The notes under the pieces: generated by a model
What the model saw: the letters and a program-made list of their open reading frames with translations, nothing else
What the model was told of the DNA's origin: nothing
Database searches by the model: none
Shown: positions 55,884 through 64,000 of the stretch, in pieces
Numbering within the stretch: position 1 is the first letter of the stretch
Layout of the letters: every line of letters begins with the position of its first letter
From: Crossaster papposus
Taxonomy: Eukaryota > Echinodermata > Asteroidea > Velatida > Solasteridae
DNA: 64,000 nucleotides
Direction of reading: 5' to 3'
NCBI GenBank assembly: GCA_037893245.1
Contig: JBAIAA010000238.1
Span: 124,001 to 188,000, forward strand
Program-made: the position numbers and the translations under genes

Positions 55884-58800
55884 GTAAGTTATCCTGCCAC
55901 GTACAAATCTGTTAAATTTGCGAGTACACATTCACAATGGTGAAGAAGCATATAGCACACTCAAAATTGAAAAAGACTCTAACAAGATTTATAAAATGAT
56001 ATGTTTGCAAGCGTTGTTCAAAACGTATGCAAATTAACAGGCGAGGTAACCAGTGTTAGTTGCTATCATTTTAAACATTGGACTTCATCTTATCATCTAC
56101 TCAAGGGTTGACCTTATGTGCATTTGATTTTTTTTCCTGATTCGAATTTCTTGCCATGTACATTTTGTTTCTCAATTCCCTTTTTTAACTCTTTATTGCT
56201 TACTCTGTATAGTTGAGTTACATTATGATTTAGATTGTTGTAGTAGAGTGCAAAGTGTCAAGGGCCACGTTCACATCATCATTATCAATAATAGCATCCA
56301 AATGAACATTACCTAAGTCATTTTGAATTTTTGCTCGTCAAGATGCCCAAAAGAACGATATTCGAAGCAATTTCCAAACGATTTGGTATTCACATTAAAA
56401 TCTCTTACAGCATAAATAAAATGTAGGGGAAACACCACAATCATGATAACAATTTTAATTAGTAGCAAAAATTAAGTCAATAATAGTAGCACTATGGTTT
56501 GTGACTCGAGTAGGAGTCTCAATAAGCTGGGTAAAACCATTAGAAGATGTATGAAATAATAAATTACGACAGTGGGTATCACTTACCGGAGGCATCAGAT
56601 CATAGTTAAAGGTAGTATACACCATTTGCAGATATCGAAAATATTTAATACCGAATTATTAAGAAATATCTTACTCATATAAAAGTAAATAATGATTCTA
56701 GGCATCCAGCAAAATGATTGCGCTAGATATCCTGTAATTATTCCGAAAAAATATAATTTTATAAAGACAAATTCGCGATCGCCGGCCGGCCGAATTTGTA
56801 CTGATGGGACCAAAAATGGAACCAAAATTGCTCGTGTTCCAGTACCGTTATTTCTACATCAAAATACAATTATTTACTCCGGAAAATGTGGACCTTTTAG
56901 TAATTTGGGAGGCGAATTTGTATAGATGGGACCAAAAATGAAACCAAAATTTTGCGTGTGCCAGTCCATTTTTTTCTACATCAAAATATCATTTTTACAC
57001 CAGAAAATGTGGAACTTTTGGTAATTTGGAGGGGTGCGTACGCACCCATCGCACCCCCCCCCCCACCCCTGCGTACGGGCCTGACTTCGGTAAGTCGACT
57101 TGGCAATATATTACATGTATCTCGAAAAGTAATTTTCTCGACTTCGTTAAGCTGGGAGCACACGACACGCAAGCTTTGGCGTTGACTGGCGTTTTTTGCC
57201 GCAAGAGTTGGCTGCCAGCGGATCCTGGTCAGAGCACACGACGCTTTTTCTTGCGTTCACTGGCGTTGAAGCGCGTTCACGCTCGTCACAAATCAAACGT
57301 GTTAGATATCTGGCGTTGAGTTGCGGCAAGTAGCGGCAAGTCGCTTTCTCCAACGCGCGTTCGTAGCACACGAGGGATTTTAAAAGGCGTTCAGGACTGT
57401 TGCGCCAAAAAAACGCCAGTCAACGCCAAAGTTTGCGTCTCGTGTGCTCCCAGCTTTAGGACGACTTGGCCGACCACCCGTAAACTCGAATCAAGGCAGC
57501 TGCGACTTGGGTACTCGTCTTGTTGGTTAGTGGTTCGGTCTCTTTATATCAAGTCGCCAAATCCACGACGGTCAGCGCGTACTAAACAGGTCAAAAGAAA
57601 TAAGTCCCCCCTGGGAAATTTGCATTTTTTTCTGGAAGACAGTTAGACTCCTTATCCTGTTACAAAAATGTAAAATGTAGTCTGAAATGTTACACATTAA
57701 TTGTGTAAAAGAGTTTCACCCAACAGTTAACTTCGCCTTGAAATGCTGCCATTTATTAAATGTGATGACCAATACAAAATGACACTTTCTTGCATAGGGA
57801 TTGGACAAATGGAGAAAATTATGTTTTTACAGAATCTTTTAATATTCTTTCCTCACTTCAATTAATTTTCCTAAAGTGTACAAATGTAAACATGCATTTA
57901 ATGTTTTTGTTTTTGTTTTTAATTTTTTTAATTTACGAAGTACAGTAAATTAGAGTCACTCAAGCAAAACACTTTTTTTAGAGCATAAAGGTTTTGTGGA
58001 AATGGAAAGTTGTTTTTGTTGGTCCTTTCGTTTCAGTAATAAAATTAAAAACAAAACCCCAACATTTTTATGCATGTTTACATTTGTACACTTTAGAAAA
58101 ATTAATTGAAGTGAGAAAAGAATATAAAAAAATTATTTAAAAACATGATTTTCTTCATTTGTCCAATTCCTATGCAAGAAAGTGTCATTTTGTATTGGTC
58201 ATCACATTTAATAAATAGCAGCATTTCAAGGCGAACGTTAACTGTTGGGTGAAACTTTATTGCACAATAATTGTGTAACATTTCAGACTACATTTTACAT
58301 TTGTGTAACAGGTTAAGGAGTCTAACTGTCTTTTTACCGATCTATAGGTTAAACATAACAGGTCGACCTGATGCATTTTGTTGGGAAATTCCGTAGATCT
58401 ATTGAAACTCATGGGTCGAGAAACGTACGTGGGAGACGGCAGATAAATTTGCCACGATTCGGATTTGATTAGAGGGATGTATAGATAAGAATACGACCGT
58501 ACTACTTTGTGTATAGTGTGGCCATGTATAGGTGGGATTACAATCATATAGTTGGTGGCAACTTGCTGGATTGTACGTACAATTCAGCATTATTATGCAC
58601 ATAAGTTGCGGTCACGACAATTCATAGGAGTTACACCGCGTTCACACTTGATCCTGCTAGGAGGATCAAAGGAGGATCTGATCTCGAAAGGGCGATCAAA
58701 GGGAGATCACTGGCTAGTGTGAACGCGATCAGGATCAGGATCAGATCCTCCTTTTTGACCTTCCTTTATTGTGAGATTAAATGGAGATCAGATCCCGCAA

Positions 58801-61800
58801 AGGCGATCAAAAAACAAGTGTGAACGCAGATCGAGATCAGATCCTGCAATTTAAGCTGCTCACACCCGGTGTGTCAGGTCATTAAAAACAAACCGCGAAA
58901 CAAGAAATTGTAAACAACGCTTTGCCTACCACCTGTCATCGTCCGTGGCCGGCCGCGCCAACGCACCCAAACGCTGTGTAATGTATATGGGAGATTGCAA
59001 CGTACGTGTGTCGCCGTATCGTTTACACACATGTACACCAAATAAAAAAAGGGCGCGACGCAACGAACAAAACAACATGCGCGCGCACAATCAATGACCT
59101 CGCACAGTAACCTTTGCCGTCAGCTGAACTGAACTTCCGTTTAACTATGCGAGATCAATGCGAGATCACACTCAAGTGTGAACGCGGCACAAAAATGCTT
59201 GATCTCGCTTTCGGGATCTGATCCTCCTTGGATCCTTGCAGGAGGATCAAGTGTAAACGCGGTGTAAGTTGCTTAGACCAAAGCTCTATGCTCAGACACA
59301 ATAGGTCGGATTAGAAGCGCGTGCATGCTGCTGCGTACATGTTAAAAGTGTTAAGAGTAGGTCCACGTAAATATTTCATATAAGTGTCCTCGGCATTTTT
59401 GTTGTTTTGTTTAATATAAAAGGACTTTGTAATCAAGTAACCAACATTGATATATTTTTTTTCTATGGCCCGTTGCCATGGAAACAGGCCAATTTGTGTT
59501 TTGGGCATTTTAGCCAGTTTTGGGGCCGCAAAAACTGTATTTTAACAAAATCACCCAGCCAAAATACAAATTTTATCACAAAATCAGCTATATCATTACA
59601 AAGTATCATCCTTGTCCTTACCTGAGTGAAAAAAATGTTTTAAATGCCACCCTTATGCCAGTTTTAGAACATGCATTAAAACATTAATTATTGCACGAAT
59701 CTAGTTTCTCGTCCATTCTCCTTGACATAATGTTTTAGTTCACAACAAGTATTGTTTCCCTTTTTTATATGCCACTAATAAAATGTTATCAGAAAATGGT
59801 ATGTAAGAAATGTTGTGGAGGGGATTTTCATGAAAAAATATTATTGTTTGTGTGTAGGCCTACTATTACTTCAAACTGAAGAAAAAGCTCAAATTTCATT
59901 TTTGTTGTTTTTATGGGAGAATGACCATTTTTAATGCAGTACTGCCTTAAGAGGAAACAATCCCCCAATCTTTTGTCACCAGATATAAAAAGACCAATGT
60001 TGGCTCTAATCAAATCCAAAAGGAAAATATTCTGAGACCCCTGGCAAGTTGACCTTTTGATGGACAAACATTAGAATTTTACAAGTTCTGAAAACATGCT
60101 TTAATACACAAAATGGCCTGTTACCATGGCTAATTGCCGTAAACAAAGTTCATTTTTGGTTACTTGCTTACCAAGTCCTTTAATACTAAAAATTGAAATA
60201 TTTACGTGGACCCAATTTTTTTTTCAAGTAAGGGCAAGGTTGATACTTTGTAATGATATAGTTGATTTTGTGATAAAATTGTGTATTTTGCCTGGGTGAA
60301 TTTTGTTTAAATAAGCAAAAAAAAACGGCGGCCCAAAAACTGGCTAAAAATGGCAACGGGCAATAGAACAGAAATATGGAAAACAAATTGGTTACTTGCT
60401 TACCAAGTCCTTTCATATAAAAAAAAACAAAAAAACGAGGACACTTGAAATATTTACGTGGACCCACTCTAAGAGTTTATAATATTTTATATAAGTGTCC
60501 TTGGCATTTTTTTATTATTTTTTTTATATGAAATAAAGGTTTTTTTCGGCGAATTTAAACATAAATTCAATAAATTTAATACCCGGCTCATTCAATTTCA
60601 TTTGAGAATGAATGCTTCGTTGCATCAGCATTTAACAGTCAAAAGGAGTAATTCCATAGAAGCAGTTAGCATTCATTGGCCAAATAAGATCATTCAAATT
60701 CATGAGGTCGCAAAGGTCATTCAATTTGGTAATAGCCAGCAGCAAGAGGCTGGTCAGCCATTCATTTCTATCAATTGGCAAACATGTTTCAAATGTTCAC
60801 ATTCAAATTCGTTTCTATGGTATGTGCTTTCTGATTTCGTATGTGCCTAAATAAAGGCAGATATTTTGAAAAGAATTAATTTTCACACTTATTCTACGTT
60901 ACATATCTTTAGTTAGAGCGAATTTGAACGAAAAGATGGCTGCCCGTATAGTCAGTATAACTGAATGTCTTTCAAATAATATTGAAAAGTGTGTGAAATG
61001 GTACAACCACAGCCAAACGTGCATGGCGAGATAGCAGTACCGTCAGTAATCATTGAAGATTAAATAAACTTCAGATATAAAGAAACGATTAGAAGAAATA
61101 CATACAAAACAGAAAAAGAAAAGGACCTCTGAAAAAATGAAAAGAACAACATTTTGTTTTTGGTAAATTGTTTCTTAAAAACATTTGTTTAGTTTTTAAT
61201 TTGACATGGTCCGAACATTAGCAGAAATAAATAAGAAAACATAAAGACCAGTGCAAACGATCACAAGGCTGTAACGAAAGATTTTGTTTTCATTTGAAAC
61301 ACCCAACCATAACTTTTCCAACTTTAATTAACATTCTTCTAGAATACGGGGTACAGGTTTTAATTGTAATCATGGGGTAACAAAGCACAAGGAACAATTG
61401 TTGCAATTAAAACATAACGTCTAATGAGAAAGTAACCCTACATTCTTAACCCAAGCAACAAAATCGCTGAAAAACACACAAAAATCTTACTTATCTAAAA
61501 GTAAATAATGATTCTAGGCATCCAGTTAAATTATTGCGCTAGATATCCTGTAATATTGTTCCGAAAATTGAATTTTATTTATAATAATTTACGATCGCCG
61601 TCCGGAACATCAAAACTAAATCAACTGCGCAAGATCGGGACTTGACGTTTGTGGGAATTTATAGAATAATGAAGGATCTTCAATTTATCTCGTGTGCGTA
61701 AAATCACGTGACCCTTTCTTCCAGTCGAAACCGGAAGTGCCTTATAATTTGAAAGTGAAAAATGATGCGAACTTACTTTCAACGATGTTAGTCTCTGGCT

Positions 61801-63060
61801 AATAGTGCTTTTCAAAACAATTACCGGCGACGTCATAAATAATTATAGCGCCCTCTAGCGACAGGTCAAAAAATGATCAAAATGAATAATCAGTTGATGT
61901 GTGTGGCGAAGTTTGCTCAAATCACTTTATAACTGGTGTATATAATAAGCAACTTGTTAGGAACAAGTTGGTGGAGAGAAAAAATATGACGTCACTAGAC
62001 CGGAAGTTACAATGAAAAGATCTTTAAACCTTAAATAATTGCTGAAAAATCAACCGCGATAGATATAATTCAGATATTTGCTTTAAATAGCAAAGTTCAG
62101 ACAGCTCTCGAGCGTTCTGTTAATGACGTCACGATTACGTCATCCAGTATCAGATTACAAGCAACCAATGATTAATAGATTAATCTTCGAAAATCAATAT
62201 AAAATAAACTGTAAGAGATCCGATTTTGATTTTTAAGGTAATTGATAGAATAATACAGGGTCTTAATATTTCGTATAACATGCAAAATGATTTCACCCTT
62301 TCTTTCGGTCCAAACCGGGAGTGCCTGAAAATCAACCACAAGAAATATAATCAATTTCTATTCTGTATAAATTTAATGAAAATAATCTTAAATGTAATGA
62401 ACAATGAACAGAAATTGCGAGAAAGACATATGCTCGGTTCATAGAACAGACATATTTCTAGTTGTTATTGTTTTTGTCTTATCACAAGCTTCTAGAGATG
62501 GGCAGCAGAACCTATTATTCGCGCAAAAAAAACCGCGTCAATACTGACGTCAATGAATATTGATGAATATTGATGTCAATTTTCACGATCTACGTACTCC
62601 CTCCAGGGCCACCATACGTAAGGGAGTTTTAATGGAAGGTTCTCCTCATATCATGTACACGTGACGATATACCTGCCTATTATTTACATGTTGACTACAA
62701 AAGTCCTATGATATAATTCGGTTTGACTGGTCATTTTTGTATTTATATCTTGGGGTGTCACACAGCTTGCTCGTTCACTTTGGAGGCGTCCGCCCAAGGT
62801 ATCACGTTCATCTTGCAGCCGCTGAGGGCGCCTTTCCGGTTGGACTTCGATGTGAAGACACGCAATGATGCCACAATAAGTCTGGCGGAGGACAATACAG
62901 AAGCGTCCGTCTTTGCCTCAATAAGTGAGTGTCAGTGAGCTATTGTTTGGTTACTCATTTGACTTTTTTTCAGGGAAAGGGTTGTATCGCAAGAGCCACA
63001 AGGCGTGGGATCGACGGTCTGGAGTTCGTTGAATTGGTGGTGGTGGTGGTGGTGAGAAGT

Positions 63061-63099
<39 letters not shown>

Positions 63100-63872
63100 G
63101 CAATCTTTGTTTCGATTTTTCGAGCTTTTGAAACTTATTTGCCTTCAATATGTTTATTGCCCAAGTCCACGTGAATGTGAGATTGATTAGACAGAAACAA
63201 ACACTTTCCTACCGAGTTTTATCGGTCCTACAACTTCTAGTGAGTTACCCATAAAACAAAAACTGCCACGGAATGTTACACGGTGGAAAAAAACACTACT
63301 GTTTTTAACAAAGCTTTGCTAATGTTACGATCAAAAAGAGAGTAAGCTTAAAAATCATAATTACGTCATGACGTCACAAATCTTTAAGATGTCGCCCCCG
63401 TCGTTGGAAATTCTAAGAAGCTGATTGAACATTCTGAAATTCCATAATTCAGGAGTTTGATGCAAACCAACGTGATCTGTGATTGGCCATTGAGAAATAC
63501 ACATGCATTATTAGTGATAATTTGCACACGCACTCGCCCTTTGTTTTTTCTATAGTCATAGGTGGCTGGTGGAACACGAAGTCGGTTATCCGAGCCTGTT
63601 ACCACTCTGCAACATCCTCAACCGAATGCCCTCTTACGTTGTTTTCAGAAGATCACGAGGCAGGTATCGTCAGTGACGCTGAACGTCGCCCCTTCTGGGT
63701 AGAGTACAAACGGGGCGTGGTGACCGTCGGCAAAGGAGGACAGGAGGAGGCTTTCCTGGAGTGGGACGCCGCTGCGCATCATCGTCGCAACATATCAACG
63801 CCGGTATACGTCGGTGTAAGTTCTTGGGGCCAAGAACCTGCGGACTGGGTGTTCAATCAATTCTGTGCCTAA
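55679..63872 (+). CDS. Gene 2: secreted Methyltransf_FA protein, paralog of gene 1 without visible EGF exons
   Basis: Three exons are visible: 55679-55883, 62766-62924 and 63556-63872, all joined in phase 1, giving roughly 225 residues. Exon 1 and the two last exons are close copies of gene 1, and the last intron and 3' flank also align. I scanned 55884-62765 for the DINEC-type exon start and its acceptor and found none, so the product would be a signal peptide plus a Methyltransf_FA domain. Whether EGF exons were lost here or gained in gene 1 cannot be decided from this window. The first intron, of nearly 7 kb, is packed with MITEs and foldbacks. An assembly gap or a missed diverged exon is the main alternative. 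Confidence 0.68.
55884..56605. other. Gene 2 intron 1, nothing recognised
   Basis: AT-rich intronic sequence; no EGF-type exon. Confidence 0.55.
56610..56788. mobile_element. MITE family A, interrupted copy
   Basis: Starts after TTAA with AGGTAGTATACACCA and matches family A up to acgatcgcc-type interior, where the next element takes over. Confidence 0.85.
56793..57085. mobile_element. Relative of the 4901 MITE, doubled interior
   Basis: Two tandem diverged copies of the block gaatttgtactgatgggacc to tggaccttttagtaattt, ending in gcgtacgggcctgac. The left GGCCCGTACGC end is not seen. Confidence 0.7.
57150..57455. mobile_element. MITE with TTA target and ends AGCTGGGAGCACACGA
   Basis: Inverted ends of ~40 bp (AGCTGGGAGCACACGA, then aagctttggcgttg-like), flanked by TTA at 57147-57149 and 57456-57458. 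TTA fits a PIF/Harbinger-type target. GCGTT(C/G)A words recur inside. Confidence 0.85.
57638..58335. mobile_element. Long foldback: ~265-bp arms, ~165-bp spacer
   Basis: Arms 57638-57902 and 58073-58335 are inverted at roughly 85-90%, from gacagttagactccttaacc-like ends to an inner tgtttacatttgtac. The spacer is AT-rich. No ORF. Confidence 0.9.
58631..59267. mobile_element. MITE with ends ACACCGCGTTCACACTTGAT
   Basis: Inverted ends of ~28 bp, near-perfect (right end has gtgtaaacgcggtgt). agtt lies on both sides as a possible duplication. The interior repeats aggatcagatcctcc-type words in both orientations, again multiplied end sequence. Confidence 0.85.
59350..60476. mobile_element. Foldback with ends TAAGAGTAGGTCCACGTAAA, nested copies
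   Basis: The left end gtccacgtaaatatttca, followed by taagtgtcctcg, is matched in inverse at 60195-60215 and again at 60436-60475, so the right end is present twice. The interior has inverted accatgg and ggttacttgctt words. No supported ORF. Confidence 0.78.
60477..61485. other. Gene 2 intron 1, nothing recognised
   Basis: An 82-codon + strand ORF at 60602 has no known motif and no EGF pattern. Confidence 0.5.
61486..61618. mobile_element. MITE family A, internal fragment
   Basis: tgattctaggcatccag and gcgctagatatcctgtaat match family A; both ends are lost. Confidence 0.7.
61650..62350 (+). repeat. Two diverged ~115-bp direct repeats about 585 bp apart
   Basis: tagaataat, ccctttctt and aaccgg(a/g)agtgcct words occur in order at 61660-61745 and 62245-62335. 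Confidence 0.6.
62766..62924 (+). CDS. Gene 2 exon 2: N-terminal half of the Methyltransf_FA domain
   Basis: 159 bp, phase 1-1, between gtcacacag and gtgagt. It encodes CSFTLEASAQGITFILQ and PFRLDFDVKTRNDATISLAE, and ends SVFASI. It is the paralog of 26748-26906, and the homology continues about 175 bp into the upstream intron. Confidence 0.8.
63036..63097 (+). repeat. (GTG)n then a run of 37 G
   Basis: G occupies 63061-63097 without interruption. It lies where gene 1 has (GTTT)n. Runs of this length are error-prone in sequencing, so the count is uncertain. Confidence 0.85.
63556..63872 (+). CDS. Gene 2 exon 3: C-terminal half of the Methyltransf_FA domain and stop
   Basis: The acceptor is tttctatag and the stop taa at 63870-63872. 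It encodes IGGWWNTKSVIRACYH, RRPFWVEYKRGVVTVGKGG, YVGVSSWGQEPADW and ends VFNQFCA. The GVSSW motif is closer to the family consensus than gene 1's GISSF, so this copy looks the better-conserved domain. The 3' flank (63873-64000) aligns with 28626-28760. Confidence 0.82.
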
Positions 63873-64000
63873 GAAACCAAAAGCATGCGGGTGAAATCAG
63901 GGTGATGTATAACAAGTTGAAAAGGCGGGCACAGTTCGTCCCGTTAAATATAGGGGCGCCCTATTAAACTGCCAGGAATTTAATCTTTTACAGTGCAGTA

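Larger units (their letters stand above)
62587..64000 (+). repeat. Segmental duplication, copy B (gene 2 last introns and exons)
   Basis: This is the partner of 26573-28760 and runs to the window edge. It lacks the MITE-bearing insertion of copy A, and its intronic microsatellite is GTG plus poly-G instead of GTTT. Confidence 0.85.

Noticed and set aside
55884-62765. EGF exons in gene 2
   Set aside because: No acceptor followed by a D(I/F)(N/D)EC-type start and six-cysteine pattern was found.

Overview
The window looks like a stretch of an echinoderm genome, most likely a sea star or sea urchin, though another invertebrate deuterostome such as a hemichordate or amphioxus is possible. It is AT-rich, has spliced genes with phase-1 EGF exons, and is full of ACATGT microsatellites, TIR-bearing miniature transposons (MITEs), CR1/L2-like LINE ends and a tRNA-derived SINE of the type known from marine deuterostomes. 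The phylum call is inference from texture and families, not from a marker gene.

Only two host genes can be supported, both on the + strand and paralogous. Gene 1 (17691-28625) has a signal-peptide exon, six calcium-binding EGF exons of exactly 114 bp each (21444, 21735, 22772, 23126, 25228, 26040), and two exons (26748-26906 and 28285-28625) that together encode a farnesoic-acid-O-methyltransferase-like domain (Methyltransf_FA). Gene 2 (55679-63872) has the same signal-peptide exon and the same two terminal exons, but no EGF exon is visible between them. The predicted products are a secreted EGF-Methyltransf_FA protein and a short secreted Methyltransf_FA protein. Introns and 3' flanks of the two copies still align, so the duplication is fairly recent. 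A third, gene-less copy of the intron-1 sequence lies at about 30300-30620.

Layout: 1-11400 is intergenic, with MITEs, LINE ends and a hAT-like element containing a perfect 55-bp-arm hairpin. 11400-16640 holds foldbacks, including one with inverted minisatellite ends (12235-16633) that contains a second transposon (12997-15780) carrying eight copies of a motif resembling its own TIR. 17400-28900 is gene 1, whose introns contain a LINE, minisatellites, a SINE and an unusual 13-fold array of 3' splice sites. 28760-30620 is a nest of foldbacks followed by the relic intron copy. 31300-49140 is a nest: a diverged inverted repeat encloses Penelope-like remains and a young Ty3/gypsy-type LTR retrotransposon (34588-48421), whose 5' LTR has been entered by a hAT-like element with a 13-bp minisatellite. 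50175-51816 is a tandem array with a 715-bp higher-order duplication. 52800-54500 is rich in palindromes. 55600-64000 is gene 2, with many MITEs in its long first intron.

The main biology here is structural. The window shows two paralogs that differ in EGF content, amplification of an exon's splice acceptor, and an in-window filled/empty site pair that defines the TTAA target of one MITE family. No metabolic pathway or operon-like arrangement is present.
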